From assembly GCF_040958095.1 (NCBI RefSeq), contig NC_091195.1, positions 20,005,679 through 20,069,678 on the forward strand: 64,000 nt of DNA, given 5' to 3'. The notes under the pieces were generated by a model, which saw nothing but the letters and a program-made list of their open reading frames with translations, had not been told where the DNA came from and did no database searches. Both the position numbers and the translations under genes were made by a program. How positions within the stretch are numbered: position 1 is the stretch's first letter; each line of letters opens with the position of its first letter. This DNA is from Procambarus clarkii (Eukaryota > Arthropoda > Malacostraca > Decapoda > Cambaridae). This document shows, one piece after another, positions 32,236 to 43,210 of this stretch.

Positions 32236-35200
32236 AGTGCACCGATCCTTGTGCACAAGCCCTATCTCTGTTAACCCTGGATAGTAATCTGTCGTGTTGG
32301 GTATCTCCGGGATGCCCACTTAAGCAAGCATGCGTTTATAATACGGAGGCCGCCGTATGTCCAGGCAGGAAGTAGATACAGGGAAGTTACTGGCCATAGG
32401 GTCAGTGAGTGCATAGGAGATGCAAGCGTGACAGAGGGAGAGGAGACGCCAGCGAGGCGACTGACCTCTGGGGTCAGCGCATTGGAGGATAACAACTGTG
32501 ACGTGTTCATTACGTCACCTCTGCTACTGATCAGGGAACGATCAATATGATTGGTTCCCACTCATTTGCTGCAATGCTATTGATCAAATTGTAATCCCTT
32601 GTGTGTCCCACGAGATGCCCTACAGCCGCTGGCAAGGGCATTCACGTGAGGGAGCCCTTGCATAGAGGACGTGTCCTGTTCTTTCTATCGGCCAATAGAC
32701 AGAAGAACACCGTCCATTCCTCACCGTCAAGTTAAACTCAGCGTCTTTTCGATTTACCAATGCTCGCCCAGAATCGCAACTGTGAATATATCGTTCAGAA
32801 GCCTAGTGACAAAATCACCAGAGTGAAACAGACTGGTATCAGGTAACCCCTGGTGACAAAGATCGTTGTGAGGGACCTAGAGTGAACTAAGGCAGTGCCG
32901 CTGCCTAAGTAACCTGTGTGTGACTTTAACACATTGTACCTCATGGTATCATATAATCAGCCGCCACTCGGTCCAGAGCGTGTACCTAGTACCTCGGTAC
33001 CTCGAGCCGCCCTGCCTCACACTATGTGACGTCACCACCTTACTCACCGCCTGTGCCATCAAATGTGTGCGTGTGTCTGTTGACATACAGCGTGCCCTCC
33101 TGCGAGTACCCCTGTGTCAAGTATGGTTTGTGAGAAAGCCTGTCGCCATGTGGGACATTTGGGCTTGACTCTATTTATTTAATTATTAAAGTAATGAAAT
33201 CAATTACGAAGGACCACCTGCTTTTATAGAAAAGAGGGAAACTAATAAAAAAGTGATCATTAGAAATTCCTGTAAGAACCAGTGTCTATGGCTAAATATT
33301 AGGAAGTATAATCACTTAAATAATTAATGGGCTGTATAGATAATTTACTTGAATCAAAGCCTCAAACACCTACATTGGGGGGTTATTGCTAGAACTTAAT
33401 ATACGTCTAGGAACTAGTGTGGTTCGTGCACCAGTTCATTGTGTAATAGCCTAATCTTATGACCAATTAAAGAAATCAATAGAAAATTTATCACCAGTAA
33501 ATATATAGATCATTAACATCAGAAATTAATCGTTCTAATAAACACGTATTATCTCCAGTGTACACAGCATTCCATTAAATGATAAAATAATGAAAATCTG
33601 AATAATTAAGGAAATACGAAAAGTCTTAGCTTGAAGACGATTTCAAAGACATCAGTTACGAATCATCCTCGGGATCTCCGGAATTCCTCGTAGAACACTG
33701 GGAGATGAATAACCCGGGTAAGGTAACAGCTCGTGGATTCTTCACACGCGAGCTTTAATTTAAGAGATATTACGTAGCAATGCACTAGGCTACTAAAATA
33801 TCTATATTCATGGAAATGGAAAATAAATTAGTTAGAATACTAACATGGGTTTTGTTGAGGTTGCTCAATGTAACGACAAGCTACCCCGACATATACAATC
33901 TCTAATGATGCATCAAAAGGGACTTATATATATATATACTTAGCTAAGGGGTACAGATTAAGTTGAGGCTTGCCGAAACCGCATCCCAAGCTCCACCCTG
34001 GAAACACAAACCGAAACTGTCTCTATTTTCCGCTTGTTACAACTTGTAATAAAGTTGTTACATTTTGGCTTAACGTGTTTATGACGTATTAGAACGTTGT
34101 TACAACTTGCTATATTGGTTGTTATAACTGGTTAGGTGTTAAAACTTGCTCGAACGTTGTACCAACGTCGTAGTTTCGGTGTGTGTTTGGCGGGCACTCT
34201 CACAATGGCGAACACGTGGTTGATAGCTTGGCTTGAATGTCGACGCGTTTAGTTGGCCGGTCACGACAGATCACGTAGAACAAAATTAACTAGTTCTATG
34301 ATGAGTATCAGGTTAAATCTTGCTGACAACTTCACCGTAACGTGTCCTAGACTCTGACACCAAAACTTGTTGCTCAATTCCGCAACATGTGACTTCACGC
34401 CGCACTCTGGCGTCTTGTCCTCCTCGAGCCACAAATCACAATGGCGTCTCCCTCTCCGCTCGCGTCTCGCATTCGCCACAGAAATTATTTATCACGAATA
34501 ATATTATTTCGCGTAGTTGTGGCTAAAATGCTTTAATAAAGACTGGGTTGTAATTCTAGGGAGTTAAATATTATTACTTTCTCGTCTTATGGTAGTAAGC
34601 AAGAAATGGAGAAGATTTTAGTGTTCTCCCTGGCATTCACGCGTGACGTTAAATTTATTACTTGATAACAATTGGAACTAAAAACTCTCGATTTGGAATT
34701 ATTTGGGAGTTATGTTATCCGTAAATAATTATCACACAGAATACTGATGATTTTAGAGAATCACATTCAATTCTCTAACACACTGGATATAAATGTGTTT
34801 AACTAGGTAGAATCTGACGCAATACTGGAGCTTGGTTTCGTAAGAATTCCAGTATTATTATACAGATATGATTATTAGTTCATGTGAACCCTACTGTTAG
34901 TAAATTTTTAGTAACTACAGTAATTAGTATATTTTAACACTAGTTTATAATAATAATACAATAATATTGTATTAGTGTTGGAAATTTCCAACACGCCAAT
35001 GGTCTCACATCAGAACGAGCGCCCAGCTGTCAGGCCACCTACTAGTTCTTGCATAAATGTGCCTGAGTGAGTGAATGAATGAGAGGTACCCTACCTGTAA
35101 GTACAAGATCTTGTCATTGTTTTATTGTGTCTGTCTGTGATGATCTGATGAATCAACTACAGTTCTCACCTTCTCATACCTGACACAGGTATAGGTGAAG

Positions 35201-35384
35201 ACACCCCTGACGGTGTATGCGTGTTTATCTGTGTGATATCACGATATTACACTCGTCTGTGAATGTGAGCTTCACATACACCACACATTTAGTTATTGTG
35301 TAATATTATTATTGTGCATGTTATTGTCTGTCCCATTGACAGTGCCGTTGTTGAGTTATTGCATATCATCGTTCTGGCTCCCAA
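32236..35384. other. Long stretch without gene or clear repeat (intron 1 of NLR B)
   Basis: About 3.1 kb with no recognisable coding sequence on either strand; frames of 60-96 residues show no family features. It is AT-rich from 33170 to 35000. Around 34030-34170 there is a loose repetition of GTTGTTACAACTTG-like words. The copy A equivalent would lie left of the window, so conservation cannot be judged. Confidence 0.5.
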
Positions 35385-35755
35385 CCCCCCCCCCCTCACT
35401 CGAAACTTGAGAACTACGGTAATTCGTCACTGGTCCTAAGTCTGTCAAATGGTTAGTGGCGAAGGCAGGAGAGGGGAAACGGATTGGAAAAGGGGATTGG
35501 AAGGACTGGGAGACAACGATTGGAGGAAATTGGAGAAATAGGAATATGGGGGAACAAGTGACTTGACCACCTACCTAAAGGGTAATTTGACTTGAGTAGG
35601 ATATGGCAGGAACTGCCAACAAGGAGGGGGGGGGGAGAGTGACCAGAGGGTCGGACTGACAACTGGAGAGGGGAAGGGAAAAGGAATGAGGCAATGGGGG
35701 AAGGGGTGAATGGACAAGGACAAAAGGAAGGGGAGAAGGAGGGAGAGGGGAGAGC
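35385..35755. repeat. C-run and purine-rich tract
   Basis: A C-run at about 35385-35396 is followed by a strongly purine-rich stretch at 35457-35755 (GGAGAGGGGAAACGG, GGGGAAGGGGTGAATGG). The opposite-strand frames rich in Pro, Ser and Leu come from composition and are not genes. Confidence 0.75.
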
Positions 35756-35944
35756 CATGAACTGAGCACCAGATTATTGCAGTGTGTTGTTGTAAGGTTA
35801 AATGATACCATACATATTATAGTATTTTCCATGTATACTGTATGTTCCTTTTCCTGGAGAAAACCAGTGAGATGACAGTGAGTAAGGGTTAGTCTGAATG
35901 ATAACCTGAATTGTTGTATACTGTGTTATTATTGATTAATTTTT

Positions 35945-36605
35945 TTTTTGAGATATATACAAGAGTATATTCTTGTAGTATATATATCTTGTATGTATTC
36001 AAGAAATACATTGTTGTAGAGCCACTAGTACGCGTAGCGTCTCGGGCAGGTCCCTGGAATACGATCCCCGCCGCGAAGAATCCTTGTTACAACCAAGTAC
36101 ACATTTTACTGTTGAGTTAAACAGAGGCTACAGTTAAGGATTTGCGCCCAGTAAATCCTCCCCGGCCAGGATACGAACCCATGACACAACCCGTTCTCGC
36201 AAATTTAATAAGTCAATATTGACTTATTAAATATGTGCATAGGTGACATACTTAACATAATAGATACCCTTAAAAAGATTCATAGAAAACACCGACCTTA
36301 CCTAACCTTGTTAGTATCTTAAGATACGCATCTTATTGCTTCGTAATTACAATTATTACCTAACCTATAATAGGTATAGGTTAAGTAATAATTGTAATTA
36401 CGAAGCAATAAGATGCTTATCTTAAGATACTAACAAGGTTAGGTAAGGTCGGTGTTTTCTATGAATCTTTTTAAGGGTATCTATTATGTTTAGTATATCA
36501 CCCATGCACGTAGTTAATAAGTCAATATTGACTTATTAAATTTGCGAGAACGGGTTGCATGACAAAGCGCTCGCGGAACGCCAGGCGAGTGTCTTACCAC
36601 TGCAC
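35945..36605 (-). mobile_element. tRNA-derived SINE interrupted by a foldback element
   Basis: Same family as 25017-25270, with the tRNA-like head on the right in reverse sense. The SINE is split at CCCATGACA: its left part ends at 36186 and its right part resumes at 36558 with CATGACA, then AAGCGCTCGCGG. Confidence 0.88.
36187..36557. mobile_element. 371-bp foldback (MITE-like) element, 7-bp target duplication
   Basis: The whole element is one long inverted repeat: arms of about 180 bp begin CAACCCGTTCTCGCAAATTT and end with its complement. The loop lies near 36370. It is flanked by CATGACA at 36180-36186 and 36558-36564, and removing it restores the SINE. No coding capacity. Confidence 0.92.
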
Positions 36606-37070
36606 CACGGGGACTGAATTAATTGTGATTTATTAATTGCTTTGATATTGTGATCCGTGTTGTGTTTTAATCTTGTGGCGTGTTATTAATTAAGCAGTGT
36701 GTAGTGAAGCCTAGTGTTAACGTGTCCTGATTTGTCTGCGTGACAAGGAATTTAGGTAATCTTCAATTATTAATTGAAAAGTCAGTGAAGTAATTTCCAT
36801 TGTTGTGATAACTGTCCGTTGAAGCATTGTATTTAACGTAATTAGTCCAGGGGGTGACTATAATTCTTGTTTGGTAAGCTGTCTTAAATGATAGCCTTGA
36901 GTTAATGTAATTTGCATTATTGTAATTTGTAAGGGGGTAGAAATAGCCTAAACTACTCTATCCCTTTGAGATGTATTTCTTTCTTATCTCAATAAACATA
37001 CTTGAACTTGAACGTAATTTGCCTTGATTAATTAACTGTCTGTTTGACAGTAATTAATGTGGGTAAGAGA
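36606..37070. other. No gene; LINE 3' tail at 36945-37015
   Basis: The terminal piece has AACTACTCTATCCCTTTGAG and CTCAATAAACATACTTGAAC, a LINE end also seen in reverse at 61185-61260 and 63380-63445. The rest is unclassified AT-rich sequence. Confidence 0.6.
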
Positions 37071-37400
37071 GAGAGAAAGGACAGGAAGCATCGTGAATCT
37101 TGCAGGGAAGGACAGGAAGCATCGTGAATCTTGCAGGGAAGGACAGGAAGCATCGTGAATCTTGCAGGGAAGGAGAGGAAGCATCGTGAATCTTGCAGGG
37201 AAGGAGAGGAAGCATCGTGAATCTTGCAGGGAAGGAGAGGAAGCATCGTGAATCTTGCAGAGAAGGAGAGGAAGCATCGTGAATCTTGCAGGGAAGGACA
37301 GGAAGCATCGTGAATCTTGCAGAGAAGGAGAGGAAGCATCGTGAATCTTGCAGGGAAGGACAGGAAGCATCGTGAATCTTGCAGGGAAGGAGAGGAAGCA
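37071..37400. repeat. 31-bp minisatellite, about 10.6 units
   Basis: Units of GGAAGCATCGTGAATCTTGC plus AGGGAAGGACA or AGGGAAGGAGA. Three units make 93 bp, so several frames on both strands remain open; these are artefacts. Confidence 0.96.
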
Positions 37401-37836
37401 GCGAGAATACAAAGCGTTGCATTAGATCTCATCAAGCAACAAACTATGCTGACGCTCAACAATGAAGCTTTTGTGTCTAATGTTGGAATTATTTCATATC
37501 ACCAACATGTCTCAAAACCAATATGTTGTGAACATATCAGGAGGTCCTGTGTCATATTTTTATTATATTGTGAATGTCTTGACCAAGAGTCAAGGCCACA
37601 GTGGAAGGTCATTTGGATCAAGGTCAGAAGAAGGCAAAATGGACCAAGGATCAAGTTCTCAAGGCCATCTGTGTCATGAGTCAAGGTCACAGGTAAAGGT
37701 TATCTATAAAGGCCGCCAAAAGTCAAGGTTATCTTCTTGAGATGATTTCGGGGCTTAGTGTTTCGGCGACCCGTTCCTTGACCAGGCCTCATTTTTTGTT
37801 ATCAGGTCAAAAATAAAAATCATGTGAACCAAAAGT
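37401..37836. other. No gene recognised
   Basis: Short overlapping frames on both strands without recognisable motifs. Repeated words CAAGGTC/CAAGGCCA occur near 37590-37730. Confidence 0.5.
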
Positions 37837-38720
37837 ATGGCGTCGCTAACTACTTCAAGTAGTTATTTATACTCAATAATATATACAGCTGCAGAAAGTT
37901 TGGAAGTTAGCTGTTCAAAGAGATGTGAAAAGATGATGATACTCTTCAAAACGCTAGTGCTCTCTAGAGTAGAGTACTGCTGCACAATGACAGCCCCTTT
38001 CAAAACTGGAGAAATTGCTGACCTGGAGAGCGTGCAGAGATCCTTTACTGCTAGAATCCACTCAGTAAAACATCTAAACTATTGGGACCGACTAAAGAGC
38101 CTAAAACTGTACTCCCTTGAGCGCAGGCGGGAGAGATACATAATAATTTACACGTGGAAAATATTAGAGGGGCTGGTCCCAAACCTGCACACAGAAATAA
38201 CATCACATGAGACCAGAAGACATAGCAGGATGTGCAGAATACCCCCGTTGAAAAACAGAGGTGCAACTGGTACTCTGAGAGAGAACTCTATCAACATCAG
38301 AGGTCCGAGACTGTTCAACACGCTTCCACTACACATAAGGGGCATAACTGGCCGACCCCTCACAGTGTTCAAGAGAGAACTATCAACATCAGAGGCCCGA
38401 GACTGTTCAACACGCTTCCACTACACATAAGGGACATAACTGGCCGACCCCTCACAGTGTTCAAGAGAGAACTATCAACATCAGAGGCCCGAGACTGTTC
38501 AACACGCTTCCACTACACATAAGGGGCATAACTGGCCGACCCCTCACAGTGTTCAAGAGAGAACTGGATAAGCACCTCCAAAGGATACCTGATCAACCAG
38601 GCTGTGACTCATACGTCAGGCTGCGAGCAGCCGCGTCCAACAGCCTGGTTGATCAGTCCGGCAACCAGGAGGCCTGGTCGACGACCGGGCCGCGGGGACG
38701 CTAAGCCCCGGAAGCACCTT
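37837..38720 (+). mobile_element. LINE 3' end, RT C-terminal remnant (copy B)
   Basis: A 197-residue frame at 37837-38430 includes LFKTLVLSRVEYCC, ADLESVQRSFTARI, LKSLKLYSLERRRER and GPRLFNTLPLHIR; it extends the same LINE fragment that is cut by the window edge at position 1. The tail after the tandem repeat reads LDKHLQRIPDQPGCDSYVRL. It is 5' truncated and non-functional and lies in intron 1 of NLR B. Confidence 0.88.
38289..38564 (+). repeat. 92-bp tandem repeat inside LINE tail, 3 copies
   Basis: Units start at 38289, 38381 and 38473. Same unit as 261-720, where there are five. Confidence 0.95.
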
Positions 38721-38875
38721 AAGGTAAGGTTCAGGGAGTTTGTCGCCCTTAAGGTGGCTATATTTGTAAGCAACGTGTCTGAACTATCATATTAAACCTG
38801 AGGAATGAAGCACTTCGTCTATTGTTTTGTTGTTAATATGACACTTAAAATTATGTGGAAAACATAAATATTTAC

Positions 38876-41543
38876 CTAGGTCTTCTAGACTCGGAAGGCT
38901 TGGCAGGTGATGTATGAAGACAGGCAGTTGATGTAGTGTGAGGCGCAGGTCAAGGACTTCGAGGGTGTGAGGCAGGAGGGGTATGGCTGCTTCAGACAAG
39001 TAACCTTTAAACCACTTTAAAGTACACTGACTGCCAGGGGCTGTCAGCCTTTCCAAAAATTTGTATGATAAGTCGTTATTTCTATCTCTGCTGTAAAGAG
39101 GACCTTCAAATTGTATGTCTATGGTTACTACATTATTTGCAAGCTCAGACAGTGCAGACAGGAGTTGGTTTAATTGTGGTGTATCGTCTAAGCACAGGAA
39201 GATTTCCTCAGGCGTCACCTCCCTCAGAACAGGCGGCAGGAAAACACACGAGAGAACACTGCTTATTGACCACTTGTGTTTTGTACGCAGCTTCTCACAC
39301 ACGGCTTGGATGACGTGCTTACTCTCGCGGGACTCTGCTACGTGCTTCAACAGCTCGTCATCAATCGATTTTTTTTCCATTTCGCACAGAAGATCAACTA
39401 TATGAGTAATGAACTTGTGCTCTTCTCCTTCGGCACTCAGCACACCGGTAGTGCTGAGTAAAATGCTCTGCCATCTGGAACGCTCAACAATTTCGTCTGT
39501 CATGACGTCTGATTCCTGCAGATGATCTGGCGAGAAGCTTATTTGCGTATGCACAACATCCTTCAGGAGGTCAGTAATTCTCGAGCTTTTCTCTGACACA
39601 CACTGTTGTTCTCGATAGCCTCCTTCTCCCTCCTTCCTCAACTGAGCGACCAGCCCCCTGCTGGCACAATACTCCTGGTACCTGGCGTGAAAATAGCCAA
39701 ACACCCACACCACATTGAGGCCCCGACGGTAGCTGGTTCTTGTGAAATAGTTGGACAAGACCTCCTCCTGCGGCAGTCCCAGAATGTTACACTTCTCCCT
39801 AATCTCCGCTTCCGTCTCCGGCCAAAGGTCGTACTCCTTCCTCTTGATCCCTCTTAAACTAATCTCTTCAAAGAACAACAAAAACTTATCACATTTTCCT
39901 ATGGGGTCAACCACATGTTTGTCTGTGAGTCTGGACACCAGTTTGCAGGTTATGAAGCCATGAATCTTCTCATAGACTTGAGTGTTTGTGGTGAGATTGT
40001 TAAATTCTTTTGGAGCCTCGACACACAGCAGCGCCAACAAGGTCAAGGTGAGTGGAGTGTTGAGGTACTCGCCCAGGAACTCACTCATCTGTTCCAGCCG
40101 CTGGGTAAATTTCTCTTTGACACTCTGTTGGCTCTCTTCCTCCACCAGCACCTTGATGGTACTCTCGGCGAACTCCACGCGACGTTCTGGAGTGATGCCC
40201 AAGACGAGGATGTTGTAGCAAGGTCTGGTGTGTGGGACGAGCTGTGACAGTTGTTGGTCCCACCCCGGCCGTGTGGTTATCACCAACCTCACATCCTTGC
40301 CAGGCAGGTGCAACAGCTCCTTCACCAGCCTTCCTGAATGGTCGTTGACCTCGTCGTAGCCGTCAATCAGGACTAATATATTTAAGCTCAAGATTGTCTC
40401 CTTAAATAATATGAAGTCGGCATCAGAATCACAAAGTGTTTGAGGTAGCGACTGGCGGAGGAGATCATCGAAGGTATTAAGATGTAAGTCCCTGCACTGT
40501 ACATAGAAAACGAGGTCCTCAGTGCCCAGGTGACGTATGGCAGCAGGGTCCTCTACCCACTTCTCGAGGATGAGCTTGAGTAAAGTTGTCTTGCCCATAC
40601 CACCTTCCCCCGTCAGGATGACACACTGAGGGACTCTTCCGTCCTCTCGTCTCATACTCAAGATGTCTTCATACTTTATATCCTCATTCATGGTAGCATG
40701 GGAGGGTCTTGTGTTATCCTGACCCATGGTCGCGTGGGAGGGTCTTGCCCCTATGACGGGATCTTCAAGGAGTCGTAGTCGTGTAAAAGCAAGACTTGGG
40801 TTGTAGTTAATGTTGAGGAGGAGCCAGGGTGCGGGAACAATCTGGTACAGCAGTTTATACCCGTCAGTTAGCTCCTGCTTGCTCATCTGCTTAACCTCTT
40901 CTGTGATGTGGCTTTTGAACACCTTAATATCCTGGCGGAGCTGAGGCAAGTACGCCACATCTGAGGGATCCAGCGGCTCTCTGACCTTCGCTAGCAGACC
41001 ACCAATATACTCGGTGACATCTCTGGTCACGTGGTCCACATCCTGGCTGTTTGTCCCACACCGGACGCCGGCCTCAGCCAGCATCTTGGCCAATAAGTCA
41101 ATGAGCTCCGTCAGTGTTGACGTAAGATCTTGCTCTGACATCCCCACATTATCATTATGGGCCAACGTGTTTTGGTGTTGCTTTAGGCTGTAAATGAGGT
41201 GTTCAAGTGATGGTCCCCGAGGCCCTGGAATGGTCCACGTGGGGTCATTCATCTCAGCCAGACCACACATACGTTGCAGGAGTTTATACAACAGGGTGAT
41301 GTCAAAAGTTGCCGCGTCAGGGGAAGCTTCGAGTTTATCCCTCTGTTGAGCATCGAAGACACGCCTGTACTGAGCATTGGTGTACCCCAAGTCCTGAGTG
41401 AGGTAAGTCACTACTGGGAAGGTGCCCCGGTACGACCACATAAACACACTTGCTAGCGCGTCTCGTCCTGCCTTAGTCACAGCCAGTCCATACCGCAGTC
41501 TGTTCACATCTTCCGGTTGGATAACAGGACTTAAGGCAGCCAT
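38876..41543 (-). CDS. HEPN-NACHT-LRR NLR-type protein, exon 1 (copy B)
   Basis: This is the paralogue of 1032-3687. The ATG at 41543-41541 has the same strong context. With exons 31152-31358 and 30124-30278 the predicted protein is 1009 residues, cytosolic, with no signal peptide or membrane segment seen. Numbered from 41588 as for copy A, Walker A, Walker B (LVLIDGYDE) and TTRPG are unchanged, so NTP binding should be kept. The HEPN motif reads QNTLAH: Arg139 is Gln (CGA to CAA at 41174-41172), while His144 remains. One residue is inserted after the motif and an Arg-Asp pair near 835, all in frame. About 48 of the first 310 residues differ from copy A, while about the last 160 residues of the exon match apart from the Arg-Asp insertion. 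The exon ends at donor TAG|GTAAATA (38876). Confidence 0.9.
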
Positions 41544-41654
41544 ATTGAGCTGTATGATTCTCCTCAAACAAGTGTTATCAAGTTTCACAAAAGCAGTAAA
41601 TGTCCCACGCTAGTTTTGTTATTATATTATGTTAAAAACGATAAACAAAATCCC

Positions 41655-41875
41655 ACTGTTGGGAACAGGAAACTTGTGAGGTTTATTGAGGCTTTCCTAA
41701 GCCAACGACGGTCCTTCCTCAGGATTCAACCCTGACTGATTTCCGGGTACTTAGTTACTGCTAAATGAACAGAGGTATCAGGTGTAAGGAGACATGTCTT
41801 GACGTCTCACACTGCCAATGAATCAAACTCGGGTCCAGTCGGTAATGATCCGGCTGCTCCAACCACAATACAGTT
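41655..41875 (-). mobile_element. tRNA-derived SINE-like repeat (copy B)
   Basis: Duplicate of 3797-4015 with a handful of substitutions. It lies just upstream of NLR B in gene sense. Confidence 0.5.
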
Positions 41876-42274
41876 CACTTAATTGATTACAAAATATATG
41901 TGGTTTCCAAATAAACCATAATTAAGGAAATGTGTTCACGTGTAATTGTTGTTTATGCAATGTACTGTCCCAACTTTACTGGTTATTTTCAATTTATTCA
42001 GTTTTAGTTAATTTCTTCTGTCTTCCTAACTCTCAGATTTCTGGCATCTGGAAAAAAATATGTAGCATTTTTAATACAAGATATTAGTGTTAAATATTGG
42101 GTCAGAAATACATTTTTGAATACAATAAAACACATAAAATTCCAAAGCCTGCCTCCTGTATATTTGTTTTATTTTATATCATAAAACTTTCCATGTTTTA
42201 ACATAACTCCTGTGATCACTGCCGTGTTGACTTCTGAGTTGGAGTAATAATGGTGCTCATTTTCTCCCACAGAA
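41876..42274. other. Upstream flank of NLR B, no gene
   Basis: AT-rich sequence shared with copy A (4016-4415). It would hold part of the promoter region. I saw no convincing core promoter. Confidence 0.45.
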
Positions 42275-42483
42275 AATGGACGTGTGAAGTTGGGAATGTT
42301 ATTATCTGCCATTATCTTGTTCTTTTGAGGGCCTATTAAGATTATGCAGTTCAATTTGGTCACCGTACAATATAAATGATATTGTATGGTGACCAAACTG
42401 AACTGCATAATCTTAACAGGTCCTTACAGAACAAGATAATGGCAGATAATAACATTACCAACTTCACACCATCCATTTTATCA
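42275..42483. repeat. Long imperfect palindrome (hairpin), copy B
   Basis: Duplicate of 4416-4625, with the same 5-base loop and the same arm mismatches at the sites I compared. Confidence 0.8.
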
Positions 42484-42493
42484 AGCTAGAACC

Positions 42494-42874
42494 TTGGGGC
42501 TAGCCTCTCTCACCACTATATATAATGGACTAATTTCACTTGAACACGAAAAGGGAAGAATGACAAAATTGATCTCAAGAATTAGAACCCTCCCGTACGA
42601 AGAGAGATTAAAGAAGCTTTATTTAAACATTCTTTGGAATACGAAAATTATATGTGACATAATTCATGTACACAAAAGGATGAAAATTTATATAAAAGAT
42701 AATAATAATTTGTTAAATATATCGCCACAAAATAGAACCCGAAACAATAAATCTGTATCTATAAAAATTAATGTCTATCAGAGGTTGAAGGCTAGAACCT
42801 TGGGGCTAACCTCACCAATTTTTTTAACAGTAATTGCTGTTGGGTACGTGCCCAACAGGGTATGGCATATATGA
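42494..42874 (+). pseudogene. LINE reverse transcriptase C-terminal relic (copy B)
   Basis: Continuous counterpart of 4866-5180, without the insertion found in copy A. It reads LISRIRTLPYEERLKKLYLN. No catalytic motifs. Confidence 0.6.
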
Positions 42875-43210
42875 ACCGAGTGCCATTTAACACAGTGCCA
42901 AAGTTACCCCCCCCCCATTACGATTTTGCAATATGTTAAACTGAATTTCGAATTATTAATTAATTTTCTTCCTAGGGTACCCAGCTGAACTTGTATTTTT
43001 CTTTCTCTCTACCTCCCCTCTCTTCCCCTCTCCCTTTCCAGCCTGTTGTCGTCGTGTCGTCGGGGTTAAAAGGCGCAGTAGTCACAATGAGACACTGAGC
43101 CGTGCCAGGTGACGAAGTGGTCACCACTGGGGCTTGGGGGCTCGAACCTACCACAGAGGAGGGAGGGGGTTAGTCAGGAGGATCAAAGGAGGAGCTTGGT
43201 CTGGGCCCCA
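42875..43210. other. Lead-in to satellite, copy B
   Basis: Duplicate of 5181-5515, with a small extra CTACCA near 43149. No gene. Confidence 0.6.

Noticed and set aside
37028-37462. Overlapping frames repeating LQDSRCFLSFPARFTMLP
   Set aside because: Product of the 31-bp minisatellite, which has a 93-bp frame period.
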